Origin: Limnephilus marmoratus
Lineage: Eukaryota > Arthropoda > Insecta > Trichoptera > Limnephilidae
Direction: 5' to 3'
Length of the DNA: 64,000 bases
Assembly: GCA_917880885.1 (NCBI GenBank)
Contig: OU862908.1
Location: 54,395,819-54,459,818, forward strand
Shown: positions 10,899-22,545 of the stretch, piece by piece
How the letters are laid out: each line of letters opens with the position of its first letter
Position numbering within the stretch: position 1 is the first letter of the stretch
The notes under the pieces: generated by a model
What the model saw: only the letters and a program-made list of their open reading frames with translations
Databases searched by the model: none
Told to the model about the DNA's origin: nothing
Position numbers and translations under genes: made by a program

Positions 10899-12538
10899 AA
10901 CCCAACCTCCCGGGCCATCCTCCCCATAGGCCGAAGGAATGGTCGGAGTGGTTGGAACACGTCAAATTCTTCAAAAAGGCCTTACCCCTCTCTACAGTTT
11001 GCTGCAAACAGGCAATAGACGGTAGACCCTTCGCGCATTTTTCTATAAACAATGTGGTTTTTTCTGGTCTCCTCGACAGCGGCGCGTCTGTCAGCTGTCT
11101 GGGCGACAACGCTCACACCTTATTCACAAACTGTGGTTTTAAAATGGAAGAACATTCTTCACATGTCACCACAGCAGACAACACTTCACAACGTGTCATT
11201 GGTTCTCTTACCCTGCCGATCAATTGCGACACAAAAACAGTTCGGATCAAATTTCTGGTTGTACCTACAATCTCGCAAAAATTTATCCTGGGAGTGGATT
11301 TTTGGATGGCTTTCAAAATTGCTCCACAGTTGTTTAACAACCCCTCCGTTCCCCCCCAAGTGAACGAAATCCGTACGGTAATACCGTACGAAAATTTGAA
11401 CCCCCTGCAAACAGATCAGTTGGATCAAATGATAAACAAGTTTGAATCAATCTCATTCGAAAAGTGTGGTTTAGGCTTAACCAACTTAGTAGAACACCAT
11501 ATAAAAACAACAGGCCCCCCAATCAAACAAAGGTATTATAACCTCGCTCCTCAAAAATTAAAAATATTAGAAAAGGAATTGGACGATATGTTAAGAATGG
11601 GAGTGGTGGTACCCAGCCGCAGTGCTTGGACCAACCCCACCTTAATAGTTTCAAAGAAAGACGGCTCGGCACGTTTCTGCCTCGATAGCAGACGCCTCAA
11701 CGCATGTACAGTGTCAGACGCCTACCCCCTCCCCTTGGTTAACTCCATCCTCGACAGACTTCGAAACGCTAAATACATCTCATCTATAGATTTGAGCAAA
11801 GCTTTCTGGCAAATACCTTTGGATCCCAGCTCCTGCGAAAAAACTGCCTTCGTAGTGCCTGGCAGGGGCATGTTTCACTTTAAAAGGCTACCCTTCGGTT
11901 TAAAAAACAGCCCAGCGGAGCTACAAAGGCTCATGGATAAATTGTTTGGCCCAGAGTTCGACAACAACTTATTTTGCTACCTGGATGACTTGATCATCAT
12001 CAGCGATACTTTTGAAAAACACATACTCATTCTAGAAAAGGTTTTTCAACAACTCAAACAAGCCGGTTTGACTATAAACCTTAAAAAATCGGAATTCTGC
12101 AAACATCGCCTACGATACTTGGGCTTCATAGTAGATGAAGAAGGCCTAAGAACCGACCCCGCAAAAGTTGCAGCTATGACAAACTTCCCCCGGCCCACGA
12201 ATGCAAAAGAGGTAAAAGCTTTCCTCGGCCTCACCGGTTATTACAGAAGATTCATAAAAAACTTCTCAACACTCGCGGCGCCGCTCAACAAAATCACGGG
12301 CGTCCGCAAAGGTACCAGTAACTTTGCCTGGTCCGTAGAGACCGAGTCAGCATTCAACTCCTTGAAGGAAGCCCTTCAGTCAGCCCCGGTACTGAATTGT
12401 CCTGACTTCAGCCTCCCCTTTACGATCCATTCAGACGCATCAAACGTCGGAATCGGAGGAGTCCTCACTCAGAATTTTACGGACGGCGAACACCCCGTGG
12501 CATATTTCTCTCGAACCCTAAACAAGCACGAACATTGA
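10871..12538 (+). CDS. pol: Gypsy Pol, protease and reverse transcriptase (frame ends in RNase H)
   Basis: The pol frame is open from at least 10871, has no convincing ATG, and is reached by -1 frameshift at 10889-10895. Protease: LLDSGASVSCLG (about residues 67-78). Reverse transcriptase: SIDLSKAFWQIPL, then LPFGLKNSPAELQRLM, then the active-site box FCYLDDLIIIS (YLDD near residue 370). RNase H begins with FTIHSDASNVGIGG (about residue 516), but the frame stops at 12536-12538 shortly after FSRTLNKHE. The next recognisable pol residues (KFTVVTDHSSLKWL) follow at once in another frame. About 25-30 codons of RNase H usually found between these motifs are missing, so a small deletion with a frame change has inactivated this copy. 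Confidence 0.9.
   Translation: MDSQEAKKLEPNLPGHPPHRPKEWSEWLEHVKFFKKALPLSTVCCKQAIDGRPFAHFSINNVVFSGLLDSGASVSCLGDNAHTLFTNCGFKMEEHSSHVTTADNTSQRVIGSLTLPINCDTKTVRIKFLVVPTISQKFILGVDFWMAFKIAPQLFNNPSVPPQVNEIRTVIPYENLNPLQTDQLDQMINKFESISFEKCGLGLTNLVEHHIKTTGPPIKQRYYNLAPQKLKILEKELDDMLRMGVVVPSRSAWTNPTLIVSKKDGSARFCLDSRRLNACTVSDAYPLPLVNSILDRLRNAKYISSIDLSKAFWQIPLDPSSCEKTAFVVPGRGMFHFKRLPFGLKNSPAELQRLMDKLFGPEFDNNLFCYLDDLIIISDTFEKHILILEKVFQQLKQAGLTINLKKSEFCKHRLRYLGFIVDEEGLRTDPAKVAAMTNFPRPTNAKEVKAFLGLTGYYRRFIKNFSTLAAPLNKITGVRKGTSNFAWSVETESAFNSLKEALQSAPVLNCPDFSLPFTIHSDASNVGIGGVLTQNFTDGEHPVAYFSRTLNKHEH
10889..10895 (+). promoter_or_regulatory. -1 ribosomal frameshift site A_AAA_AAC
   Basis: In the gag frame the codons are CCA AAA AAC TAG, so the heptamer A_AAA_AAC sits in the correct phase directly before the gag stop (10896-10898). 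A one-base slip back reads AAA AAA CTA, which is the frame of the pol open frame. Known: A AAA AAC is one of the classic -1 slippery heptamers. A possible downstream stem pairs CCAACC (10902-10907) with GGTTGG (10950-10955); this part is inference. Confidence 0.85.
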
Positions 12539-12539
12539 G

Positions 12540-14138
12540 GGCAGTAAGTTTACCGTGGTTACGGACCATAGCAGCCTAAAGTGGCTGATCTCGCTAGACA
12601 ATCCCTCTGGAAGATTGGCTCGCTGGTCGTCCCGCCTATCTCAATACACATTCGATGTCATCCACCGTAAAGGCGCGGATAATATCGTCCCGGATGCCCT
12701 TTCTAGAATCGAGATTGCGATACTAAACACGGTATCATCCAATTCTAGTCTCCCCACAAAAGATTTATGGTATCAAAAAATCTTCCAAGGATGCAGTAAC
12801 AACCCACAAAAGTTTCCGAATTTTACAATTAAAAACGGACAATTATACCGCAACTGCAAGCCACCACTGTCAATATTAGAGGATTATGCCTGGAAAATGG
12901 TAGTCCCTCTCGAAAATAGAGAACAGGTTATTATCAATAACCACAGTGCCGTAGATTCCATACACCCTGGAACCTTTAAAACATATAAAAAAATATCTCT
13001 GAGATATTATTGGCCTGGTTTATTCAAACAAGTACGTCTATTCATCTCCAAATGTGACATCTGTAAGGCTTACAAACACAGCACGGCACCACCGTCTGGC
13101 CTAATGGGCAACCCCAAGCGTGCCGATAGACCACTTCAATCCTTCTCAATGGACCTCATCGGACCTTTCCCTAGAAGCTACGCAGGTTACATGCATATAC
13201 TCAGTGTGGTGGACGTTTTTTCCAAATACTGCTGGTTGTTTCCTCTGAAAAGGGCGACCGCAGCAGCAATAACCAATCTGTTAGAAAAGCATATTTTCAT
13301 ACCCTACGGTATTCCTCGTACTATAATATGCGACAATGGCAAACAATTTATAGCTCTAGAATTTAAAGAGTTTTTGTCTAAATATGGTATAAAGGATATA
13401 TTCTACAATACCCTTTACACCCCACAGAACAACACCGTCGAACGATACAACCAGACCATTAATACGGCTCTGGCAATTCTGGTCGGCAAGGACCAACGTA
13501 CATGGTGCAAAAAATTAGACAAAATACAAGCAGCCATGAACAACACGGTGAACCTCGCTACAGGCTATACACCATTTTTTCTCAAACACGGCATGGAGCA
13601 AGTAGTTCACGGTTCATTACACCCTGACATTTGCCTTCCACCCACCCCTTCCGCCACAGCAGACCCCGCAGCAAATTACGCTCACCGCTTGGAGGAACTC
13701 TCCGCTATCTATAGCGAAGTAACAGACGCTCTACTATTGGCCCACCAAAAGAGTGCCGACAGGTATAACCTTCGCAGAAAGCACGTCACGTTCAAAGAAG
13801 GAGACATCGTTTGGAGAAGGAACAACACCTTGTCGCAAGGTGCGCTATACTTCTCTGCCAAATTGGCACCCCGCTTTGTAAAAACGAAAGTTCTAACAAA
13901 GATCTCAGACCTCGTTTATCGATTGTCTGACATCTCTGGTAAACACATCGGAAATTACCATGTGAAAGACATTGTCAAAATTGGGAATATGGAATCAGTA
14001 AATTCCATCACATCAAGTACTCAGGTGTTACCAAATCGGCAAAACATGCATCTTGTTAACCCTGATCATTATTACGTCCCTGACCTCTCTTGGCCAGTCA
14101 TCAATCAGTGCGATGCGGTCTCTTTAGAAGTCTTATAA
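12540..14138 (+). pseudogene. pol: Gypsy Pol, RNase H end and integrase (out of frame with upstream pol)
   Basis: Continues pol after the deletion. It starts with the RNase H motif FTVVTDHSSLKWL and DALSR. Integrase follows: an HHCC zinc domain (HSAVDSIHPGTFKTYKKISL, then CDICKAYK), then a DDE core with D in SMDLIGPFP, D in IICDNGKQF and E in NNTVERYNQ. The C-terminal part (RRKHVTFKEGDIVWRR, then YRLSDISGKH) is the usual integrase DNA-binding tail. I see no chromodomain. The frame is intact for over 520 codons, so apart from the RNase H deletion the enzyme is well preserved. Without a start or a frameshift signal at 12538 it is unlikely to be made as part of Pol. Confidence 0.9.
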
Positions 14139-15251
14139 TTCTCGTCATAAACGACGTGAGTCATGTGTAATTATTTAATGTAAATAATCACCCACATGGG
14201 CATTCGTAAGGAAATCCTTACACCCGAAGGCACATTAATGTCAACGGTAGCCTAACTCCTGTACATTTTTTTTTTGTGCATAATTTTATATGTTCTTTTA
14301 CATCCTGCGCGCCTTGCCTGCTGTACCACAAGAGCACCTCTTGGGGCACTGTTTTCATGCTTGTATGCATCCTCTTCCTGAAATTGATCACTTCGGGAAA
14401 GGGACTCCTTTTTCCTCCTACCATCAACGGTTCCAGAAAACTCTTGCTCCGAGACGTCGTTTTTCCTTTCACAATTCTTGCAGCATCCGCGCGTTTTTTT
14501 TCTCACCTCATCGCCTCATCTTGTCATATCACCCCTTTTTTTAATTTTTTGTTTTGTGTCGGGTTTTGTCGTACCAGTACGTCCCTACCCTAATGTTGTA
14601 AATATAAAATCATAAGCACAAGTCTGTATAATAACCATTGGTTTCAGACCTTTGCCGCGGGCTCGCTACTATGGTCACAGCACCATATTGTAAGAATGTC
14701 GCGACGATTTCTGTTATAATAGGAAATCCTCCCGTTTTTTCTTTCTTTCTTTTCCCTCTTCACCCCATCCTACACATTCATAGTAATGTTGTATATTGGG
14801 AATCGTTTCGAATACACCCAATGTACTCACCTATCAGGTCACATTCGCTGGATTCGAGACAATTCAAGAGCAACCTTGTTGCTATTTGTGGTTTTTTCTT
14901 CTTTTTCCAAAAAATTAGAATGGCGCTCAACCCAATTGCTCTTATTTTTCTAGAATCATATTTTGTCGGTTTCGGAAAATTTTTTTTTTTTGTTGTTATA
15001 AAAGTGACAATATGTTTTGTCCCTTCATTAACTTTGTTCCTTGTACATATACAACTTCATTATGAGGTACATATTTTATCATGACATCAGTTTCTTTTGT
15101 CCCTTATTGTACCATTATTCTAGTTTGAAGTTTAAAATCTTGGCCAGATCTTCAATAAAATTTGTGTTTATCGCCTTTTGGCAAGTCTTGTAACGTATGC
15201 TAATATGAAATTATTAAGCTACAGCAGTGCCGTATTAATTACATCATTGTA

Positions 15252-15792
15252 ACCCGCCGTCTGTATTGAATGGGGACCCACTTTTTCGAACGTAAGTGGG
15301 CTACTGTCTTTCAATACTGGGCAAATTTGTTGTAAATCGTTCATTCCACCCGCCGTCTGTGTTGAATGGGGACCCACATTTTCGAACGTAATTGGGCTAC
15401 TGTCTTTCAATACTGGGCAAATTTGTTGTAAATCGTTCATTCCTGTCACGTGAGACGTGAAAACGTGACAATATCTACCATCATAGGAGAGATCCTCAAA
15501 ACATCCGCCATGATACGAGAAGCTCGTTATAATTACTTTATACTCATAACTAAATGTTACTAAGTTGGTCGTGTGTCCTTTGGCATGAGAACCGCTTAAC
15601 CCGCCGTCTGTATTGAATGGGGACCCACTTTTTCGAACGTAATTGGGCTACTGTCTTTCAATACTGGGCAAATTTGTTGTAAATCGTTCATTCCACCCGC
15701 CGTCTGTATTGAATGGGGACCCACATTTTCGAACGTAATTGGGCTACTGTCTTTCAATACTGGGCAAAATTTGTTGTAAATCGTTCATTCCT
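15252..15792 (+). repeat. 96-bp repeat, two tandem pairs within a 347-bp duplication
   Basis: Unit begins ACCCGCCGTCTGT(A/G)TTGAATGG and ends AAATCGTTCATTCC. Copies start at 15252 and 15348, then again at 15599 and 15695. The sequence after each pair is also related (CATGAGACGTGAAGACG against CACGTGAGACGTGAAAACG), so the pair and its flank were duplicated together with an offset of 347 bp. Confidence 0.9.
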
Positions 15793-17111
15793 GTACATGA
15801 GACGTGAAGACGTTACAATACTCACCATGAATCGTGCGAACGAAATAATATCTACCCCATGTTTGTGTGACCTACCAAGCGTAGATCACACGCCTTTTAT
15901 TTTCTGTTATCAGAAAATTATTGCTTTTGCAGCAGAGTACTCATTAACATGCCCGTGGACTTCCTGTCACAAGAACCCAGGAACTATCCACTATCTCAAA
16001 AGGACTAATCATACGCTTCACTCATGATTATGGGGCATCGTGTCGTAGGAGTTAAGTTGATGGACACAAAAACACCTAACTCGTTGTCTGGGGGACGAAC
16101 AAGAAAACCCCCAGGTTTGTGAGATTTGAGCAAGGGTCTGTCATTTCTCGCAAACAAGTAGGAGAATAAAACGACCTTCTAATCTTCTGCCCAATACACG
16201 TAGTGGATTAGACTCTTTTTGTCAGTGTATCCCTTTTGTCCCACTCTACCAAATTGTATTGTAATGTGCCAGGAAAGTTGCTGTAGACCTTGTTTCACCC
16301 TTCACTCAGAGGTCGAATTTCGGAAATAGCCGAGTCCTCAGCAGTTTTCTTCGTTCAAATGTTCCCAATTGTCACTCTTTCCTTTCCTCGAAATTATCCG
16401 TGAATGGGGATATATGCGTTACGCACTTGGCGTTTCGTTTGTCAAATGGGACAACCTTCATTCACGGATCTTTTCAACTTCCTACTCCTTTCCCACTTTT
16501 CATAACTTATTTGTACTCAATGTTTTGTTCTTCGAAAGTAGAAAAAATGCTACCGTATAGACGTGAGCATAGGTCATGGAAGACCAACTTCTTTCGAAAA
16601 GGGGCATTTTGTCATACGTACAAACCCTTACCTACGTGTTCTTGGAAATGTATTTAGTTTAAAAAAAAAACTAAATGGGTTAAACAGAACCTTCCTTGAA
16701 TACGTACCTTTGTAATATGTATAAGTCTGTAGTTGCATTTAGTTAACTCTCTCTCCGTCTCTCTCTCTCTCTACGCGTCAAACAAATCCAATTTTTCTCA
16801 ACATGCACACCTTGTTTCTCTCCAAACCTTTTCATCATTGGTCTACCAGGCAGGTAAACTTCAAGAATTTTGTTCTAATAATAATTTTTTCCCGGATTAA
16901 TAAGAAGACCAGCAGCTCTTCACCCTATCTACACCTGCGCCTCTCTTCATGCTGCCTTCACTACCGTCACGGAGGTCCCATGCCTTCAAACCCTGCGTAC
17001 CAAAAGCACCCGACCACACCTAACATAACCTAGTGTGAGTCGTGCGTGTAGTTGCGAATTGTATCATCACAAAACCATCACTCAAACAAACCCGAGCACG
17101 TCAGCTCTAAG

Positions 17112-17480
17112 TTGGTTCATGTTCCTGTTGCCATTGTACAAATGTTCCTGCGGCATCTCGCAAATGTTCCTGTTGCCATTGTACAATGTTCCTATTGCCA
17201 TTGTACAAATGTTCCTGCGGCACCTTGCAAATGTTCCTGTTGCCATTGTACAAATGTTCCTGCGGCACCTTGCAAATGTTCCTGTTGCCATTGTACAAAT
17301 GTTCCTGCGGCATCTCGCAAATGTTCCTGTTGCCATTGTACAAATGTTCCTGCGGCACCTTGCAAATGTTCCTGTTGCCATTGTACAAATGTTCCTGCGG
17401 CATCTCGCAAATGTTCCTGTTGCCATTGTACAAATGTTCCTGCTGCATCTTGCAAATGTTCCAGCTGCACCTTGCAAATT
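17112..17480 (+). repeat. 45-bp tandem array, about eight copies
   Basis: Alternates a 23-mer (GTTCCTGTTGCCATTGTACA) with a 22-mer (GTTCCTGCGGCATCTCGCAA or ...CACCTTGCAA). The period is divisible by three and the unit has no stop in several frames, which explains the long overlapping frames on both strands between 17035 and 17901. None is treated as a gene. Confidence 0.92.
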
Positions 17481-18247
17481 GCTCTGTTGCCACCATGCCA
17501 ATGCTCCTGTGCCTTTGCGCAAATAACAATACCAACGATTGTTCACACAACAATCCCACTGTATACAAACCAGTGTACCAACCACCATCACAACAACGGC
17601 TGTCATGCACACAAACCACCTCCTCTATAAAGGACCAACCACCAATTACAATTCCACTCTCCAGTACCTCAATGATGTCATACTGGCCCACCCACAGGAT
17701 CCGGAAGCAGCTATCTTTTTGACCTCTGTGACAGGTAGAACCCTCTCCACCACCAAGAAGCCTCATCCTGCGTTCTCTTCTTCGTGTTTTCTTTAAGGCC
17801 CTAGTGTTCCTTGAGTGTAATCTCAAACGGGCCAGGTTACTGTGACAAAGTAACCGTGTAACTTCAGTGCAACGTCCCAACACCCCAAACATCCTACGCA
17901 AACCACGCTACGCAAACATAGCTCACAGACCAATGATACAATTAGAGTCATTTTTTTTCTATCACTGCATAACCCTTGTACCTTTCTCCAACAGGTCCTT
18001 GTTTATATTTATGTATGTCACTGCTCCTTCTTGTTCATTCATGTATAATTCCTTGTTCACCATGCTTTTTTCTCTTTTGTTTTTGTTTCTACTATTTTGT
18101 AGCTAGCAACCTTTTTCTCTCTCTCTCTCCTTTTTTCTCTTAAATTTTTTTTTTGTTTTGTTTTGGCACAAGTGCTAGAAGGGTAAGAGGATTTCTTAGC
18201 CCTACTGCTCCATTACCACGTCGCTTTTTTTGCGGCGAGGGGGGAAG

Positions 18248-18918
18248 TGTTACGTAACAGAATCGGCTCCCGAGCGGAAGGTTAAGTGAATCGTCCCCAC
18301 TACACGTGCCTACCGTTTCCTCTCCCCGCACCGCGCGACCACCCCGCGTCAGGCGCCAAAGCGCCGGGCGGCCCGCCGGCCGCCATTCCTTCGCTAGCTC
18401 TCGGCCAAGCAACTTGCTACGCGCGATTTGCGCTGTTTGTGCTCCACGATATTAACTCCGCGATGTATTGTTTGCAATTGTGTTGTGAACGGAATCCAGA
18501 AAAGATGGCAGACCACGCATCTAGCTATGTGAGTACCAACTCGCTTCCTCCCCCCCACCGTGTGCTTTGAACCGTTTGTAACTTCATTTAAACGCATAGA
18601 GAGAGGGAGAAATCCTCGTTAGGTCAGTAGGGTAGTTTAACTTGTGTTTTGTGCCGACACTGGCCGTATGTGTATCACCCTGTTCTGTTTATTGAATAAA
18701 CCCTTTAAATGCAAATACTGTGTACTGATTGAAGAGGGAGTCCCGGGGATTTTGAGGAGAGGAGGGGAAGGAAGAATTGACCAAGCGAACCACTGGCACT
18801 CGCCCTGTTTTTTAGGAGGAATCATGTTCGAGCCGGTTTGAGCTAACCGACGGCTGTTATTGTGTATGTTTTACAGGAATAGGGCTTGGGGTAGGCCGCA
18901 GCAGCAGCGCCCCCAGCA
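18248..18918 (+). repeat. 3' LTR of Gypsy element
   Basis: 671 bp, identical to 7056-7726 as far as I compared. Followed by the target duplication TGAC (18919-18922), after which the BEL A protease frame resumes. Confidence 0.95.
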
Positions 18919-18922
18919 TGAC

Positions 18923-21900
18923 AATGGCGAAAAAAGAGTTCAAACTACCACCAGGACTGGAGCTGGCAGACCCGAACTTCTGAGAGCTTCTGGGACGAAC
19001 GCGGAGAGCTTCAGAACGCGGAGAGCTTCTGGAAAATGCTAAGCAACGATAGATTGAAACTCGAGTCAGGACCAACGCTTCAACGTACGCAACTGGGTTG
19101 GATTGTGTCCGGTCCGATAAACGTGTATCCCAAACAAAGGCCTGTATCAGATTTTTGCAGTTTATCTATAAATAAGTTGAGTCATCAAATAGAAAAATTT
19201 TGGAAATTGGAAGAGATTAATTCCACTAAAATTCAAACTCAAGAAGAAAAGGCTTGCGAAGCCAGTTTTGTTAATACTCATACTAGAGAAGATGACGGTA
19301 GATATGTAGTAAGTTTACCGCGTCGGGCATGCATTGATCAGTTGGGAAACTCATTGCTCACTGCCGAAAAGAGATTTAAAAATATGGAAAGAAAATTTGT
19401 GTCACATCCCGAGTTGAAGACACAATATGTAAAATTCATGCGTGAATATGAAGAATTGGGACACATGGAGGTGGGTGACCAGTCAAAAGGGGATCGTGAA
19501 TCCTATTTTTTACCGCATCACGCTGTAGTGAAGGAATCCAGCACTACTACTAAAGTGAGGGTCGTTTTTGACGGCTCCGCCAAAACCTCAAATGGAATTT
19601 CCCTCAATGAAGCCTTGATGACAGGACCTGTTATACAAAAGGATCTATATAACCAACTATTGCATTTCAGGAAACATCAAATAGTCATGACTGCCGACAT
19701 CGAGAAGATGTACCGCCAGATTAACATGTGTGAAGATGACCTTGACCTGCAGAAGATAGTATGGCGCGAGTCGCCACAGGATGTGCTCAAGCATTATCGT
19801 CTGAAGACTGTGACTTATGGGCTGGCACCTTCCTCCTTCTTGGCCACGAGATGTTTAAAGCAAATTGGTATGGATAATAATTTAATTTTTCCTAGCACTA
19901 GTCGGGTCATAGAAAATGACTTCTATATGGATGACTTGTTAACGGGAGCAGATGAGCTGGAATCGTGTAAGAAGTTAAAAGAAGAACTAATCAGCATCTT
20001 GTCATCTGCGGGGATGACGTTGAGGAAGTGGAGGTCCAATGCCTTGGAATTGTCAGCCGAGTCGGGCCAAGCTAAGTGTGCCGATTCAGACAATTCCGAC
20101 AAAATTATTACTGACAATCCAAAGACTGAGAAAATATTAGGATTAACATGGAACAATGAATCTGATTACTTTTCTTATGTAATAATGAAGCCAGCAGGTC
20201 CAACCGAGAGCAAACGAGAGATATTGTCTTGCATCGCATCAACCTTCCATCCATTGGGACTCCTAGGACCGATAATAGTCATAGCCAAATTGATAATGCA
20301 AAGGCTGTGGCAGTCCAAAGCAGCGTGGGATGATCAATTAAATAATGAAATATTAGCACCCTGGAGGACCTACCTGAAAGATTTAATTCAGCTAAATGTG
20401 TTGAAAATACCAATAAAAATTATTTGCAAGCAAGCAAAGGAGCTACAGCTACACGGCTTTTGCGATTCGTCTGAGAAGGCTTTCGGAGCCTGTATTTATA
20501 TGGTGTCAGTGGACCACAGCGGTAAGTGGCATTCACATTTAATAACATCCAAATCAAGGGTAGCACCATTAAAGTGTATTTCACTGCCTAAGTTGGAGCT
20601 GTGTAGTGCTGTACTACTGGCGAAATTAATGAAAACTATAAAACAAGCACTAAATATAATGGAGATCAACACATATTATTGGTGTGACTCTACGATAGCG
20701 CTGTGTTGGCTGAAAGGTCAACCTACTCGTTGGAGCACTTTCGTGGCTAATCGAGTTGCCGAAATACAAGAACTGAGTGATCCAGATCAATGGAGACACG
20801 TATCATCATCCGACAATGCAGCGGATGTACTGTCAAGAGGAACTACTGCAGATAAATTGATAAATTCTACAATATGGTGGAATGGACCAAGTTGGTTGAC
20901 TGACGGAGTCAACGATTGGCCTATATCGAACATTTCCTGTTCAAACCCTCCGGAGCTCAAGAGCAAAAATATTCTATTATCTACAGATATTCAAGAATGG
21001 GAAATATTTGGAAAATTTTCCTCATTTATCAAATTGAAAAGGGTTACAGCATATGTGCTGCGGTTTGTGAATAACTGCAGAAATATTAAAAGTAAAATTT
21101 CGGGTAATTTAAGTGTAGCTGAACTAGAGGCAAGTTTGAATTATCTACTGAAATCAGCTCAGGCACATGCCTTTCATAAGGAGTTGAAGACATTAAAAAA
21201 TCAAGGAAACGTCAACAAAGATAGTAACTTTAAATCCCTTCATCCTTTTTTACGTGATGGTCTTATACATGTGGGCGGTAGACTAAATTTAGCTACACAC
21301 CTATCGTACCAACAAAGACATCCAATTATATTGCCAGCTAAGCATAAGCTGACCGAATTGATTATACGTCACTATCACTATGTAAACTTGCACGCAGGAC
21401 CTCAAGCCCTATTAGCTGAAATAAGATTAAAGTTTTGGCCTATTTTTGGGAAAAATACTGTTAAAAAGATATTACATAAGTGTATTGTGTGTTTCAGGTG
21501 TTATCCTCGTACTGGTAACCAAATCATGGGCAACTTACCGAGCGAAAAAATCACACCGAGCCGACCGTTCGCTGTCACGGGGGTCGATTTTGCCGGACCG
21601 ATTCCAACCAAAAGTGGGCCACTGCGGAAGGCTCCGCTCGTGAAATCGTATTTATGTATTTTTGTCTGTTTTTCCACAAAAGCGGTTCACTTGGAATTAG
21701 TTTCGGATTTATCTAGCAATGCTTTCTTGAACAGTTTAAAGAGGTTTATATCCCGCAGGGGAGAACCTGATAAGATCTTTTCCGACAACGCTAGCAACTT
21801 TCGGGGAGCCTGTAACAGGCTCAAGGAGCTGTATACCAGCTTGAGGGAAAACAACGACAAAATTCAAAATTATTTAGCCAACAGAGGTATAGAGTGGAGG

Positions 21901-22545
21901 TTCATAACCCCTCGAGCCCCTAGTCAGGGAGGGCTGTGGGAAGCTGCGGTCAAGTCAGCAAAATTTCATTTGTATAGAGTCACTAATAATTCTGCTTTAA
22001 CCTTTGAACTTTTGTATACTTTAATTTGTCAGATTGAGGCCTGTCTAAATTCCCGTCCATTGACTTCCTTGTCTGATGACATCCACGATTACCAACCCCT
22101 TACCCCAAACCATTTCCTTATAGGCACTAAATCCTCTATCATTCCGGAGAGAGATGTCCGAGCCATACCAGAAAACAGACTGACCCAATATCAGAGAATC
22201 CATGCGCTAATGTTATCCTTTTGGTCTAGATGGAAGCGAGAGTACTTGATGGAACTACAAAAAAGGACTAAATGGCAAACCAGTAATCAACGGGCACTGC
22301 AAAAGGATGATCTGGTTATTCTGAAGGAAGATAATTCACCTCCACCATTATGGAAAATGGCGCGAGTCATATGTACACATCCCGGCGCGGATGGTGTAGT
22401 ACGAGTGGTTACCCTGAAAACCCCTCAAGGAATCTTTGTCAGGCCTATCACAAAGATATGTCTGATGCCTCTGGATCCGGAAGCTGAACCTGTAACGGAC
22501 GCCCCGGACCCCTCCGTTCAGTCCGGACACCCTGGACGGCCATGA
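18923..22545 (+). pseudogene. BEL A pol: protease end, RT, RNase H, integrase
   Basis: The first 58 bp finish the protease-side frame (ELADPNF) and hit a stop at 18981-18983. A scrambled junction follows, with GAGAGCTTC at 18982, 19004 and 19021. From 19021 a different frame is open for about 1170 codons. RT: VVFDGSAKTSNGISLNEAL, TADIEKMYRQI, then the active site NDFYMDDLLTG (about residue 294 from 19036). RNase H: HGFCDSSEKAFGACIYM (about residue 473). Integrase: an HHCC region ending CIVCFRCYP, then a DDE triad in VTGVDFAGP, KIFSDNASNF and GGLWEAAV. A DUF5641-like C-terminus follows (LQKDDLVILKEDNSPPPLWK). Compared with element B, residues between ADPNF and FWKML are missing, so the polyprotein is broken although RT-IN looks intact. 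Confidence 0.9.

Larger units (their letters stand above)
14139..18247 (+). other. Gypsy 3' region (4.1 kb, non-coding)
   Basis: Unusually long for a Gypsy element. No env-like frame seen: the frames of 60-190 codons lack signal peptide and transmembrane architecture, or come from tandem repeats. It holds the 96-bp repeat pairs (15252-15792), a CT microsatellite (about 16747-16775) and the 45-bp array (17112-17480). It ends with the purine tract GAGGGGGGAAG (18237-18247) that would prime plus-strand synthesis next to the LTR. Confidence 0.75.
7056..18918 (+). mobile_element. Ty3/Gypsy LTR retrotransposon, complete, nested in BEL A
   Basis: 11,863 bp between LTRs 7056-7726 and 18248-18918 (671 bp each; I saw no difference between them), with TGAC duplicated at 7052-7055 and 18919-18922. 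Internal order: leader with a 100-bp tandem array, gag (9807-10898), -1 frameshift site, pol (protease, RT, partial RNase H, integrase; 10871-14138), then a 4.1-kb 3' region with two more tandem arrays, and a purine tract GAGGGGGGAAG (18237-18247) against the 3' LTR. Integrase downstream of RNase H places it in Ty3/Gypsy. There is no env. Identical LTRs imply a very recent insertion. Confidence 0.95.

Noticed and set aside
17035..17901. Overlapping open frames of 163-264 codons on both strands, one rich in cysteine
   Set aside because: They come from a 45-bp tandem unit with no stop in several frames. Six mutually overlapping frames cannot all be real and none has other coding evidence.
14139..18247. 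Envelope gene downstream of Gypsy pol
   Set aside because: No frame with signal peptide, ectodomain length and membrane anchor; open frames are short or repeat-derived.
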